A stretch of DNA of 57,693 nt from Candidatus Spechtbacteria bacterium (GCA_016188605.1 JACPHP010000010.1:1-57693); one strand, 5' to 3'. Positions 24,730 through 33,757 are shown, counted from the stretch's first letter. The notes: generated from the letters alone by a model not told the origin. Numbers and translations: made by a program.

Positions 24730-25971
24730 ATGATATCTTTTGCATCTCTAACAACATTTTTTTGGCCGGGAAAGAAAGAATTCATTACTGTTTTTGATCT
24801 TGGTACTTTTAGTATCAAGGCGTTACTGGTTGAAATAGGCGATGGGAAAGCAGTAGTGCGCGCGGCATGCGAGGAGCATTATGGCCCGGATGGTTTTGGT
24901 GACATAAAAGATGCAAGACAGAAAGTTTTTGCCGAGCTAAAACGTATATCGGGAATTACGCCCAACCACATATTCGTCGGTCTCTCCGGAAGCTCTGTGT
25001 TTGGTAAAAATTTTTCCCAATTTTACGCACGAGAAAATCCGCATTCTGAAATCGACGTTCCCGAGTTAAAGCATTTATTGCAGAATGTTGAACAGCGCGC
25101 GTACGAGTCACTACGAAAAGATTTCGCGCGCGAGACCGGACTGTCGGAGATTGAAGTATATATTATCAACGCTGCTGCGCAGGAAGTAAAAATTGACGGT
25201 TATCGGGTTGTAAATCCTCTCAATTTTCGCGGAAGAGAAATTAGTTTTAGTATTTTTAATTCTTATGTCGCCCGGCAATATTTGAAAAAAATAAGCGATC
25301 TTTTTACAAACAGCAATTTGATTCTGGACGGTTTTGTATACGAACCCTTTGCCCTGCATCAGAATTTTCTGCGTAAAGTGGCGCCAGACTATAATGCCAT
25401 ATTTCTTGATGTTGGTGGTTCATGCAGTACGGTAAGCGTCGTGCGCAAAGGACGTATTGAACAAGTGGGAAACGTGGAGATTGGCGGCGCGGCGTTTACT
25501 AAAAAAATTGCGCGAGAGCTAGAAGTTGGTTATTGGGAAGCAGAGCATATTAAAATGCGATATGATAGGGAGGATATAAGTCTTGCCGTTTCGCGCAAGC
25601 TTATGAAAATTTTTGCTAATGAAACAGAAACATTTCTACGAGGGCTCGAAATCATTTTGCATGATTTTTCACAATCAAGTTTATTGCCCCCCGTGCTGTA
25701 TCTCACGGGAGGAGGAAGCATGTTTAGTCACGTGCAAAAAATGATGGCAAAAAAAGAGTGGCGCGAAGAACTTTCTTTTCTGCAGCCGTTGCGTATTAAT
25801 TATATTGAACAAAGTTTTTTTCCACTGGTGAGCGTGAATTCGCAATTTTCATATGACGCGCGATGGGCGCAAGTATTTTCCCTAGCGCAGTTTATAGCAA
25901 CAGAATCAGAACGCAAAGACGACGTGCTCTACAAAACAATTAAGCGCATGGTGAAGTTAATACAAGAGTAA
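24730..25971 (+). CDS. FtsA/PilM-like actin-fold ATPase
   Basis: A 413-residue protein of the FtsA/PilM group. Phosphate 1 is VFDLGTFSIKALLVEIGDG (about 21-39), the inserted SHS2-like domain spans about 85-185, phosphate 2 is AIFLDVGGSCSTVSVV, and the adenosine motif is LYLTGGGSMF. The C-terminus has charged and hydrophobic residues that could form an amphipathic helix. It could tether division proteins or pilus assembly proteins to the membrane; ftsZ or pil genes are not in the window. ATG 24730 overlaps a GTG at 24727, both possible. A large anchored protein follows after a repeat-filled gap. Confidence 0.75.
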   Translation: MISFASLTTFFWPGKKEFITVFDLGTFSIKALLVEIGDGKAVVRAACEEHYGPDGFGDIKDARQKVFAELKRISGITPNHIFVGLSGSSVFGKNFSQFYARENPHSEIDVPELKHLLQNVEQRAYESLRKDFARETGLSEIEVYIINAAAQEVKIDGYRVVNPLNFRGREISFSIFNSYVARQYLKKISDLFTNSNLILDGFVYEPFALHQNFLRKVAPDYNAIFLDVGGSCSTVSVVRKGRIEQVGNVEIGGAAFTKKIARELEVGYWEAEHIKMRYDREDISLAVSRKLMKIFANETETFLRGLEIILHDFSQSSLLPPVLYLTGGGSMFSHVQKMMAKKEWREELSFLQPLRINYIEQSFFPLVSVNSQFSYDARWAQVFSLAQFIATESERKDDVLYKTIKRMVKLIQE

Positions 25972-25974
25972 AAC

Positions 25975-26145
25975 AATCTCAAAATTCAAATCTCAAATCG
26001 TAAAACTGAATATCAAATCTTAAAACTGACAATCTATCTTGTCATCCCGAACACAGCGAGGGATTGAAAGATTTAAGATTTGAGGTGTAGATTTGAGATT
26101 TGCCATTTGAGATTTACGATACGTAATTTTAATCTTTGCATTTTT
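25975..26145. repeat. AAATCTCAAATC-type spacer repeat with a TCATCCCGA element
   Basis: CTCAAAATTCAAATCTCAAATCG-like words (25978-26030) and GATTTAAGATTTGAGGTG to TTTGCCATTTGAGATTT (26067-26115) flank a TTGTCATCCCGAACACAGCG core (26039-26058), a word common in bacterial dispersed repeats. Confidence 0.75.
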
Positions 26146-26152
26146 TAATCAA

Positions 26153-28036
26153 ATGCCTCAATCAAGCGAAACAACTCTCTACGTAGACAAAGACAGCGAT
26201 CTCGCTGTTGTTGTTGATATGATTTTACGTTCGCCTGCCAAGAAAATTTTTCTTGTTATTCCGGAGGACGCGCGTTTTGCCAGTCACATATTAAATTTTC
26301 AACTTTTACAGCGAGAAGCAGAAACCGTTCGTAAAGAGGTCGTGATTGTTTCTTTAGATATACGCGTGCAAGGTCTTGCTGCAAAATCAGGAATGAAGGT
26401 GCACCATTTAAGCGAGAAGTTTGGCGCGAAAGAACCGGAAGAAGATGAGGGGAAAGAGGAGGGGGTTGTTAGGCTTGTTCCGGCAAGGGTAGCTGACATC
26501 ATTCTCCCGGGAGGCAGGGGGTCGTTGGCAACGCGAACCCCACAAAAATTAGCGCGCAGTCGTGATGGCTCATCATATCGAGGTTTAACCAAAGGAGATA
26601 TGCATTCGTTTCTTCGCAAGCGTAGTCAGTCAGCGGAGCGGGAAACAATACATATACCAGTGCAAGAAGATGGGCTTGGACAAAAAGAGAAGCAGGGTGC
26701 TCAATCTTTATCTTTGTCCTCATTTTCAACTCTATCTTTGCTGAAGAGGTTTGCGGGTCATCCGGAGGTAAAACAGGAGCAAGTTTTTTTGGAAACTTCG
26801 CGTTACGTTAATGCATGGCAACCAAAGAAGAGAAAATGGTTTTCATTTTTTTCTTTTCTTCCGCAATTGCGCAGCCGCGATATTTTCTCTTACGTTTTTG
26901 CAATTTTTGTTATTTTCACTGTGCTTATTGGTGGTTTTGTCGCTTCTCTTACCCTACCCTCAGCTGATATAACTATATATCCGCATATAGATACCAGAGA
27001 AGCGATCATTCCCCTTAGAGTTGAAACTACTTTTTCCGGCGTGGATGAAAAAAATAGTTTAATAGGAGGACAGATTCTTCAGGAAACACAGCATGCAACG
27101 CAAATATTTTCCGCATCCGGCCAGCAGAATATCGAACAATACGCAAGCGGAAAAATTAGAGTTTACAATGAGTTTAGCTCCGCGCCGCAAACGCTTGTTA
27201 GCGGCACACGCTTTGTTTCAAACGATGGCCTGCTTTTTCGTACGGATGAGACTGTGGTAATAGCAGGCGCGCAGATAGACGGAGGAAAGATTGTCGCAAG
27301 CTCCACGATTGTAAGCGTTCACGCGGCAGAAGCTGGCGAACAGTATAATATTGGTCCTTCTACTTTTTCTATCCCGGGGTTTAAGGGTACTCCTAAATTT
27401 ATCGCTTTCTATGGCAAGTCCGATACTCAGATGAGCGGAGGGTTTAAGGGTATTGCGCGTATTATTACCGATAGCGATATTTTTAATGCCAAAGATACGC
27501 TCCTCAAGGCGGTGGACGGACGTGCCTCAGATAAGCTTCGTGGTAGTATTCCGCAAGGGTATTTTCTTGCGCCCGATGCGTTGAGCGAGCTTCCCGCCAT
27601 ATTTACTTTTGACCATAAGCCAGGCGATCAAACAGATTCACTTAACGGCAAGGTAACATCCACGGCAATGGCGCTCGTATTTAAGCAAGAGGATGTTAAT
27701 CAGATTATCGACTCTTATTTTGCGAATAGTATTGAAAATACGAGTAATCTTAAAATTCTTTCCGATAAAAATATTACATATACTTTCGGTAAACGAGATT
27801 TTATCAGCGGTAAGTTCGTGATATCGCTTAATGTAAAACAACCAATAGGTTATGTGGTAGTATTGGATACTTTACGCGACGATCTCGCTGGGCTTAATGA
27901 AGAAGGAGCGCGATTATATCTTGCAAGTTTGCAAGGGGTTGATAAAACGGAAGTGAAATTTTGGCCATTTTGGGTGCGTAGCATTCCTAAAAATGAGGAG
28001 AAAATTACTATCAATGTTAAATATATGGCAGAATAA
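26153..28036 (+). CDS. Large membrane-anchored protein with beta-rich external domain
   Basis: A 627-residue protein not recognised with certainty. Residues 1-85 look like a small alpha/beta domain (YVDKDSDLAVVVDMIL, FLVIPEDARF). Residues 90-230 are low-complexity and charged. One membrane segment is at about 247-269 (FAIFVIFTVLIGGFVASL). The rest is beta-rich and should face outward; HAAEAGEQYNIGPSTFSIPGFKG recalls the repeat pattern of baseplate J-like proteins, a weak match. The topology suggests a cytoplasmic head and an external tail. It follows the FtsA-like ATPase, as I believe is common in CPR genomes, so it may form an envelope structure with it. Confidence 0.6.
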   Translation: MPQSSETTLYVDKDSDLAVVVDMILRSPAKKIFLVIPEDARFASHILNFQLLQREAETVRKEVVIVSLDIRVQGLAAKSGMKVHHLSEKFGAKEPEEDEGKEEGVVRLVPARVADIILPGGRGSLATRTPQKLARSRDGSSYRGLTKGDMHSFLRKRSQSAERETIHIPVQEDGLGQKEKQGAQSLSLSSFSTLSLLKRFAGHPEVKQEQVFLETSRYVNAWQPKKRKWFSFFSFLPQLRSRDIFSYVFAIFVIFTVLIGGFVASLTLPSADITIYPHIDTREAIIPLRVETTFSGVDEKNSLIGGQILQETQHATQIFSASGQQNIEQYASGKIRVYNEFSSAPQTLVSGTRFVSNDGLLFRTDETVVIAGAQIDGGKIVASSTIVSVHAAEAGEQYNIGPSTFSIPGFKGTPKFIAFYGKSDTQMSGGFKGIARIITDSDIFNAKDTLLKAVDGRASDKLRGSIPQGYFLAPDALSELPAIFTFDHKPGDQTDSLNGKVTSTAMALVFKQEDVNQIIDSYFANSIENTSNLKILSDKNITYTFGKRDFISGKFVISLNVKQPIGYVVVLDTLRDDLAGLNEEGARLYLASLQGVDKTEVKFWPFWVRSIPKNEEKITINVKYMAE

Positions 28037-28078
28037 TTGCAAAAAAATCCCTCACAGCTGTGAGGGATTTTTTTGCAA
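28037..28078 (+). terminator. 42-base perfect palindrome, intrinsic terminator
   Basis: A perfect palindrome centred on CAGCTG (between 28057 and 28058), with A-run and T-run ends, directly after the stop at 28036. It can terminate in both directions. Confidence 0.85.
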
Positions 28079-28179
28079 CGACTCTGGTGCGTTGCGCAAG
28101 TATACAAGCCGATGCTATAAAGATATAAAGAATAGGCACTTTCCAAACTTAATATAATCTGTTTGTGGGGAGGCGAAAG

Positions 28180-30285
28180 GTGAATCAAGGCAATGCCAAG
28201 CCCGTTGTTTACAGTAAAATTGGCAAACACGCAAAGGACGGGAAACGAAAAGTTATTCGCGTAGGGTTTATTTCGCGCATCGATTATCCAAGCAAGGGTT
28301 TCCGTAAAGGATTACTCGATCTTGCCGCGAGTACATTTTGCATTGCCCCCGGTATTGACTTTGTTGTTATTGCTGGCGGGTTAATATCAAATCATAGTTA
28401 TAGGCAGTTACTAAAAGAAAATATTGCAAAAGCATTACAGCAACGAAAAAATTTAATTGCAAATAATAAGAGTGTTCCGAGGGAAGATAAAGAGACTGTA
28501 GAGACTATAACCGAAATTCGTTCACGGATACGCGAAGAAACACTCGATGCCATTGCACTAGGACTGGCCGATCTAATTCCAGAATTTACGAATTCTGAGG
28601 GAAAGAAAACCAGAATCTATATTATTACTTCTCCTGCGATTAACTATGATGGTGAGAATGGGCCTGAAATCGCGCAGCGTTTGAGCCGTTCGCGCCCCGA
28701 TATCTCCTATTGGGGTCATGGCGATCAACGCGTGCGGCTGAAAGGCATTTTGCGCGAAGATGGAAAAGATAAAGATTTTTGGGTTGTGCTTCCCACTAAA
28801 GCCGCGTGGCGTTCAAAGTATTTTTCTACGCGTCCTGACAGGCTTATTGAAGATATCTCGCTTCAAACGACTCAAGATCTGCCGGAGTTGTGGATTAGCG
28901 ACTGCGCGTGCGTCAGTCTCATTCGCCCACGCGGAGAGCTTTCTCGGCCTAGAGTATCCACGCCAGGGCTTCATCGTCTTCAAGAAGTAACAACTTCAGA
29001 AAACCAAGTTGGTGTTCGTGTAGTTGAGTTCTATTCTGATAGCGACAATCCTTTCGTGCGAACATTTAGTTTAAAGGACTACGTTGCTAATGAGCGCACG
29101 CTTATCGTAAATCCGCAGGTAGCTTCTGCTTTACAAATAGCTATTTTGGAGGAGTTGAAGAAGTATCCTCAAACTATCGGCATGCTGGAAGATGCCCTGC
29201 GCAAAAATCGTGAACTTATTGAGCAAGCTCTTACAGAATATAGGAATGGCGGATTCGATCCCCTTATAGTTTACGACGATGCATCAAAGAAGTATGATAT
29301 TGCTATAAGCTGGCTACAAACAAAGTTGGCATATCCTGTTATCGATTCTAAGAAATTGAAAGTTGACGCGATTCTAGCATTCGGCTGTTTGCACGCAGGA
29401 TATAATAGTACTCAATATCAATATTTTGTTCACGATCTACCCAAGATTATCTTGCAACATGGGATTACCACGTTGGTTGGCGCGGGGGACTATATAGCGG
29501 GATTAAAACACGATCTACATCTGCGCGGAGAAGTTTTTGTAGGCATGAACTATACCAAGCAAGAGGAATTGGCAGCAAGTTTGGTTGGCGCGGTAATGTT
29601 TAAAGTATTTAAAGCACGGTTTGACCTAACACGTAGGCGTAAGAATAGCTCGGCGGATGAGCAGAGCGTTATGGCTGCTGTAGAAAAGTCTTTGCTCGAT
29701 TTTCGTTTCTGGCGTGGCAATCACGATAAATGGACGTTGGACTTTGGCATCGATCCTCTTACAACATTTCGTACCCGTCTGACAGCATATCTAATTGAAC
29801 GTATAGAAGAATATCTTAGCAAGCGCAATTTTTTCACTAAAGGGGTTGGCGGAATAGTTAGGGCTCATATTATTTATTCTGATGAACACGTTTTGCATTC
29901 CGGGCTTAAAATGAGTATCAACCATCCAGAAATGGCGCGCGCGCAAACCACCTCTCTTCGCGCCCAGCATACTCTCGGCGCGCGTAAGGGCTTTCATATC
30001 GCGGTGCTTGCTAACTTCCATACTGCAGAGGAAGTATTGCAGTGGGAGCGCGATCTTGGTCAAAGGGTAGCGTTGCAAGTAGGGACGCTTGTTTCCGGCA
30101 CCGACTTTGAGGATGGTAAATTAAAGACAGTTGATACGGGCGTTGGCATTCTCAAGGTGTATTCTCAAGATCAGAGGATTATTGCTACAGAAACTATATT
30201 TGAAGGCCCTAGGGAAGAAGACGAAGAACGTCTCGATAGTAATTCTATAGTAGTTACAGCGCTTTATGATCGGTTTAGTATTTAA
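28180..30285 (+). CDS. Large calcineurin-like metallophosphoesterase
   Basis: A 701-residue protein with the metal-binding signature of metallophosphoesterases in its second half: AFGCLHAG (near 402, in the place of GDxHxG), VGAGDYIAG (near 434, GD), RGNHDKW (510-516, GNHD) and LANFHTAEE (near 611, place of the GHxH). The first half repeats the theme in weaker form: GFISRIDYPSKGFRKG, then FVVIAGGLIS, then YWGHGDQ and WISDCACVSLI, which suggests an ancient duplication with a degenerate N-terminal copy. The substrate could be DNA, nucleotides or lipids; the large DP1-like size invites comparison with archaeal PolD small subunits, but no OB domain is evident. GTG 28180 is favoured by GGGGAGG eight bases upstream. 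Confidence 0.7.
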   Translation: MNQGNAKPVVYSKIGKHAKDGKRKVIRVGFISRIDYPSKGFRKGLLDLAASTFCIAPGIDFVVIAGGLISNHSYRQLLKENIAKALQQRKNLIANNKSVPREDKETVETITEIRSRIREETLDAIALGLADLIPEFTNSEGKKTRIYIITSPAINYDGENGPEIAQRLSRSRPDISYWGHGDQRVRLKGILREDGKDKDFWVVLPTKAAWRSKYFSTRPDRLIEDISLQTTQDLPELWISDCACVSLIRPRGELSRPRVSTPGLHRLQEVTTSENQVGVRVVEFYSDSDNPFVRTFSLKDYVANERTLIVNPQVASALQIAILEELKKYPQTIGMLEDALRKNRELIEQALTEYRNGGFDPLIVYDDASKKYDIAISWLQTKLAYPVIDSKKLKVDAILAFGCLHAGYNSTQYQYFVHDLPKIILQHGITTLVGAGDYIAGLKHDLHLRGEVFVGMNYTKQEELAASLVGAVMFKVFKARFDLTRRRKNSSADEQSVMAAVEKSLLDFRFWRGNHDKWTLDFGIDPLTTFRTRLTAYLIERIEEYLSKRNFFTKGVGGIVRAHIIYSDEHVLHSGLKMSINHPEMARAQTTSLRAQHTLGARKGFHIAVLANFHTAEEVLQWERDLGQRVALQVGTLVSGTDFEDGKLKTVDTGVGILKVYSQDQRIIATETIFEGPREEDEERLDSNSIVVTALYDRFSI

Positions 30286-30293
30286 TATTGTAT

Positions 30294-30325
30294 CCCGCCC
30301 CGCGACTGCAGGGCGGGTCTTTTTA
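30294..30325 (+). terminator. Intrinsic terminator of the metallophosphoesterase gene
   Basis: CCCGCCC (30294-30300) pairs with GGGCGGG (30311-30317), followed by TCTTTTTATT. Confidence 0.85.
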
Positions 30326-30420
30326 TTAAAATGTACTCTTCAGTGAATTACATTTTTTGTAATTTGTGCTATGGTTGGGTGAGAAGTTTGACCTAGTTCC
30401 TGAACAAAAGTAATCATACG

Positions 30421-30508
30421 AAAGGTCGCCTACGCCGAAGCTACGGCGGACCGAAGGTCGCCTTCGCATCTTCGTTACCACTACGAGCTACGGCGGACCG
30501 AAGGGAGG
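30421..30508. repeat. GCTACGGCGGACCGAAGG repeat, two copies
   Basis: An 18-base word is present twice (30440-30457 and 30487-30504), with CGCCGAAGC and CCTTCG words between them that can fold into hairpins. The last bases of the second copy contribute to the Shine-Dalgarno of the following gene. Bases 30326-30420 hold no clear gene; a weak TTGACC/TAATCA pair (30388, 30411) may be a promoter. Confidence 0.7.
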
Positions 30509-30512
30509 CTAC

Positions 30513-31301
30513 GTGGACGCTTCTGACGAACAAGCTTCTAAGAAGCCCAAAACATCCAAGCATCATTTTCGTCCGCGTTCACGCGGCGGAAATAATGAGC
30601 CAGACAATCTAGTCGCAATCGCAGCTAGGGAATTGCACGATCCGTACCACGCGCTTTTCACTAATCTTCGTCCTCACGAAGTATTTATACTCTTATATTT
30701 TTGCTGGGATACGATTAGCATAGCAGCCAATACCCAAGTTCGTCATTCCAACGACATTTCAAGCTGGACTGTTCTTTTTGGCAGAGATGCAACCAGCGCT
30801 TCTGCGCGAAAGTCTCTTTGGGAGGGGTTTGTTTCTCCTAGAAAAAACGATGAAGATCTCGAGCTGATGGAGCATGCGGACAAGCTTTGCAAGTATGCAA
30901 AGAATGCGGGCATTTTAGGTATAAATGGGATATATCTTTTTGATAAGGAAGAATACAGATTATGGGAGCATCATTCGGATTACACCAGAATTTTTGGCCG
31001 CCTGTTGCCGCACGAAGCAATTTTAGTTGCTTTTCTTGCCTGGCATACATTTTGCCCTTACAGAGAAAGAGAAAGTCAGAATACTTTCTTTGATTCTAAA
31101 ACAGGCAAGCCAGCCGTACCGCAGTTTAGGAAGCGTATAGAAACATGGATGTGGATGTTCAGCGACGGAGATCCTCAGAGAGTCATAGATCTAATCGAGA
31201 GCAAATATACCGATCCTAGAGATAAAAGCATGCGCGACCTAGCAAGCCAGGCAAAAAAGATTTGCATAAAAATGAGGAATTCAGGCTTGTTGCGTCATTA
31301 G
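30513..31301 (+). CDS. HNH-like protein with duplicated helical domain
   Basis: A 262-residue protein. Residues 14-56 match an HNH-type pattern: KHHFRPRSRGGNNEPDNLV, then His42 and His46 (HDPYHALF), so a nuclease or a zinc/DNA-binding relic is likely. After it, about 90 residues are duplicated: the 47-136 segment (LFTNLRPHEVFILLYFCWDTI, ending in CKYAKNAGILG) aligns with 159-260 (IFGRLLPHEAILVAFLAWHTF, ending in CIKMRNSGLLR). The repeated unit is helical and of unknown function. The GTG start has a GGGAGG sequence four bases upstream. No partner gene points to defence, repair or mobility. Confidence 0.6.
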   Translation: MDASDEQASKKPKTSKHHFRPRSRGGNNEPDNLVAIAARELHDPYHALFTNLRPHEVFILLYFCWDTISIAANTQVRHSNDISSWTVLFGRDATSASARKSLWEGFVSPRKNDEDLELMEHADKLCKYAKNAGILGINGIYLFDKEEYRLWEHHSDYTRIFGRLLPHEAILVAFLAWHTFCPYRERESQNTFFDSKTGKPAVPQFRKRIETWMWMFSDGDPQRVIDLIESKYTDPRDKSMRDLASQAKKICIKMRNSGLLRH

Positions 31302-31305
31302 TCTT

Positions 31306-31338
31306 AAAGATGGTCCCGCAGCGGCTGGACCATCTTTT
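31306..31338 (+). terminator. Intrinsic terminator of the HNH-like gene
   Basis: AAAGATGGTCC pairs with GGACCATCTTTT around a ten-base loop, just after the stop. Confidence 0.85.
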
Positions 31339-31377
31339 CACATATAACAAAGCCTACAACATCAGGAAAAAAGCTTA

Positions 31378-32394
31378 ATGAAAACTATATTCAAATTTTT
31401 TATAATTTTATTTGTGGGAGCCGCGGCTTTAGCGGTTGCCGCGTTTTTGTATTTGGAATACGGTGTAAGCCAAGTGGCTAACGCGCAAGATACAAAATTG
31501 CGTACTATTGAAATCACGCGAGGAATGGGAGCAAGTACCATGGCGGATAAATTACAGCAAGAAGGCATTATTCAAAATCCGTTGTATTTTTTATACTATG
31601 CGTGGCGGGAAAATGCGACCTCGCAGCTAAAAGCTGGAACATATAGCTTTAGTCCATCGATGCGTATTGCCGATATTGTGAGCGCGATGGAGCAAGGCGC
31701 GACGCAGGATATTCGCGTGACAATTCCCGAAGGTTTTTCATCAGCCGATATGGAAAGGCGTTTTATTGCAGCAGGCTTGCAAGTGAAGCAGGGCGAGTTT
31801 GTTGCATTTGTAGATATGACAATTAAGGACGCACGTAATAAATTTGATTATCCGTTTTTATTACAGCTTTCGCCAAGTCAAAATTTAGAAGGTTATTTAT
31901 TCCCTGACACATACGATTTTGCGCCCGATGCGACAGTTACACGAATGGTCGCAAAGATGCTGGAGAATTTTCAAGATAAAGCAATACCCGCAATTAGCCA
32001 AAATGCTAATCTTAACGATATTGTCACTCTGGCATCTATTCTCGAAAAAGAGGTGCAAACGTACGAAGATATGCGTGCTGTTTCCGGGGTGCTCAACAAT
32101 CGTCTGAAAGCCGGCATGCCTCTGCAGGTTGATGCGTCGTTAGCATATATCACTGGTAAGAAAACTGGGGAGATAACGGACAAGGATAAGAAGATTGATT
32201 CGCCATATAATACATATGTGCATAAGGGTTTACCGCCGGGCCCAATCACGAATCCTGGTCTAAAAAGCATTCAAGCGGCGCAGAATCCGCAAAAAAACGA
32301 TTATTGGTACTATCTTTCCACTTCCGACGGCAGAACGATTTTTTCAAAAACATTAGAGGAGCATAACGCGAATAAGGCGAAGTATTTGAGGTAG
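31378..32394 (+). CDS. mltG: Endolytic murein transglycosylase MltG
   Basis: A 338-residue YceG/MltG protein, which cuts nascent peptidoglycan strands at the membrane. An N-terminal anchor covers residues 5-27, a LysM-like part with IEITRGMGASTMADKLQQEGII follows, and the catalytic domain contains NLEGYLFPDTYDF, the active-site glutamate in LASILEKEV (near 223), then GVLNNRLKAGMPLQVD and KGLPPGPITNPG, all in the usual order. Usual partners (Holliday resolvase RuvX, thymidylate kinase) are not adjacent. The ribosomal L10 promoter begins 10 bases after the stop. Confidence 0.94.
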   Translation: MKTIFKFFIILFVGAAALAVAAFLYLEYGVSQVANAQDTKLRTIEITRGMGASTMADKLQQEGIIQNPLYFLYYAWRENATSQLKAGTYSFSPSMRIADIVSAMEQGATQDIRVTIPEGFSSADMERRFIAAGLQVKQGEFVAFVDMTIKDARNKFDYPFLLQLSPSQNLEGYLFPDTYDFAPDATVTRMVAKMLENFQDKAIPAISQNANLNDIVTLASILEKEVQTYEDMRAVSGVLNNRLKAGMPLQVDASLAYITGKKTGEITDKDKKIDSPYNTYVHKGLPPGPITNPGLKSIQAAQNPQKNDYWYYLSTSDGRTIFSKTLEEHNANKAKYLR

Positions 32395-32404
32395 GTGCAT
32401 GTCA

Positions 32405-32431
32405 TTGACACGATTTGGTCTTTGCTATACT
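32405..32431 (+). promoter_or_regulatory. Promoter of the rplJ-rplL operon
   Basis: A perfect TTGACA (32405-32410), a 15-base spacer and TATACT (32426-32431), preceded by TGC, so an extended -10 is possible. Transcription would begin near 32439 and cover the L10 leader. Confidence 0.7.
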
Positions 32432-32439
32432 ATGTACAC

Positions 32440-32618
32440 ATATAGCCGCAGACAAGGGGCGAGCGTGTTTACACGCGATAAGACCTCTCGAGGCAACGAA
32501 TCAAATACCTTATGGCTTCGCATTTAACGCAAGGTCATTGGCGACGAGGTGTTTGTGTTGAACCTTGGAACGTGAAGCTTTGCTTTTTACGTTCTCGGCG
32601 GCTTAATAAGCCGTTTTT
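32440..32618 (+). ncRNA. Ribosomal protein L10 leader
   Basis: The 290-base region between the promoter and rplJ begins with CCGCAGACAAGGGGCGAGCG and AAGACCTCTCGAGGCAACGAA words and later GGTCATTGGCGACGAGGTG, which fold into paired arms as in L10 leaders. In this class, L10 with L7/L12 binds the leader and represses its own synthesis. It ends in a terminator-like hairpin. Assignment is by pattern and location; a covariance model search would settle it. Confidence 0.65.
32599..32618 (+). terminator. Attenuator in the L10 leader
   Basis: CGGCTT-AAT-AAGCCG (32599-32613) followed by TTTTT is an intrinsic terminator located more than 100 bases before rplJ. It suggests that expression is set by attenuation in the leader. 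Confidence 0.7.
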
Positions 32619-32682
32619 ATTTTTACTTTCTAGCTTTGCTAGAAAGTAAAAATATCCTGAGCGAGCTTGCGAGTCGAAGGAT
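32619..32682. repeat. Second hairpin and CCTGAGCGAG element before rplJ
   Basis: A hairpin with TTTTTACTTTCTAGC and its complement around CTTT-like loop (32620-32652) is followed by CCTGAGCGAGCTTGCGAGTCG (abbreviated), a palindromic word of the CTGAGC-GTCGAAGG repeat class (32656-32682). Confidence 0.5.
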
Positions 32683-32726
32683 TACCTTTTTGGATACCTC
32701 GCAGTTTGCTCTATAAATGTAAATAT

Positions 32727-33248
32727 ATGGCAGTATCACGCAAAAAAAAAGAAGAATCGCTTACAAAATTTGTCGACTCTTTAAAAAAAAGTAAAATTGT
32801 TGTTTTTGTTAATTTTCAAGGTATGAACGTCAAAGACGTTTCAGAGCTGCGAAATCAGATTCGCCAAAACGGTGGCGCAATGCAGGTGGTGAAGAAAACT
32901 CTCATCAAGCGCGCGTCTCAAGAAAAAGGAATCACTGTTGATACGGCAATGCTTGGAGGAGAGATCGCCGCAGTGTTCGGGTATGATGACGAGGTTGGTG
33001 TAGTAAAAACCCTCGATGCCGCAGCAAAGGGCAAAGAGCGCCCGGAATTCCGCGGGGGAATTATGGGTATGGAAGCGCTAAATGCCGTAATGGTAAAACA
33101 ACTTGCATCTATTCCTTCACGCATCCAGTTGCTATCGCAATTTGTTGGCGGAATCAACGCGCCAGTTTCGGGATTTGTACAGGTGTTGAGTGGCAACTTG
33201 CGAAATTTTGTGCAGGTTATGCACGCGATACATGAGAAAAAATCATAA
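32727..33248 (+). CDS. rplJ: Ribosomal protein L10
   Basis: A 173-residue uL10, which carries the L7/L12 stalk dimers on the large ribosomal subunit. The N-terminal globular domain contains IVVFVNFQGMNVKDVSELR and VVKKTLIKRA; the C-terminal helix that binds L7/L12 ends in FVQVMHAIHEKK. ATG 32727 is chosen by homology; the in-frame GTG-type start upstream falls in the leader. Followed by rplL after 58 bases, the standard order. Confidence 0.95.
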   Translation: MAVSRKKKEESLTKFVDSLKKSKIVVFVNFQGMNVKDVSELRNQIRQNGGAMQVVKKTLIKRASQEKGITVDTAMLGGEIAAVFGYDDEVGVVKTLDAAAKGKERPEFRGGIMGMEALNAVMVKQLASIPSRIQLLSQFVGGINAPVSGFVQVLSGNLRNFVQVMHAIHEKKS

Positions 33249-33306
33249 TATTAATTATTCAGTTTTAGCAGCTTTATTATAAGACGCTAAAAACTTGTAA
33301 AATAAT

Positions 33307-33708
33307 ATGTCAGACGAAATGGAAGTAGAAGTTCCCGCAAAGTTCAAGGACTTCGTAGAGACAGTAGAGAAAATGAGTGTACTAGAGCTCGCGGAGCTTG
33401 TCAAAGTTCTGGAGAAGAAATTTGGTGTATCTTCGGCAGCGCCAATGATGATGGGTGGTGCCGCACCAGCCGCAGCAGCAGAGGCGGTGGAAGAGAAAAC
33501 ATCATTTAATGTTGAATTAAAGGAAGCTGGCAGTAACAAGATTGGTGTGATTAAGGCGGTGCGTGAGCTTACCCAACTTGGCTTGAAAGAAGCAAAGGAC
33601 CTGGTTGATGGCGCTCCTCAGACAGTAAAGACCGATGTGCCTAAAGAAGAGGCAGAGGCAATGAAGAAAAAACTTGAAGAGGCGGGCGCAAAGGTAGAGC
33701 TTAAGTAA
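33307..33708 (+). CDS. rplL: Ribosomal protein L7/L12
   Basis: A 133-residue bL12. The N-terminal dimerisation helices ([22 protein letters not shown]) lead to an Ala-rich hinge (33460s, [16 protein letters not shown]) and the C-terminal factor-binding domain with [20 protein letters not shown] and AKDLVDGAP. The acidic N-terminal extension [10 protein letters not shown] is slightly longer than usual. A very strong terminator follows, which closes the operon. Confidence 0.95.
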   Translation: MSDEMEVEVPAKFKDFVETVEKMSVLELAELVKVLEKKFGVSSAAPMMMGGAAPAAAAEAVEEKTSFNVELKEAGSNKIGVIKAVRELTQLGLKEAKDLVDGAPQTVKTDVPKEEAEAMKKKLEEAGAKVELK

Positions 33709-33709
33709 T

Positions 33710-33757
33710 ATATAAACGTCAACGCCCCCGCAACCGCGGGGGCGTTGACGTTTATAT
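33710..33757 (+). terminator. Terminator of the rplJ-rplL operon
   Basis: Perfect 22-base arms (33710-33731 and 33736-33757) with a four-base loop (AACC) and a GC-rich core; starts two bases after the rplL stop. Confidence 0.9.
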
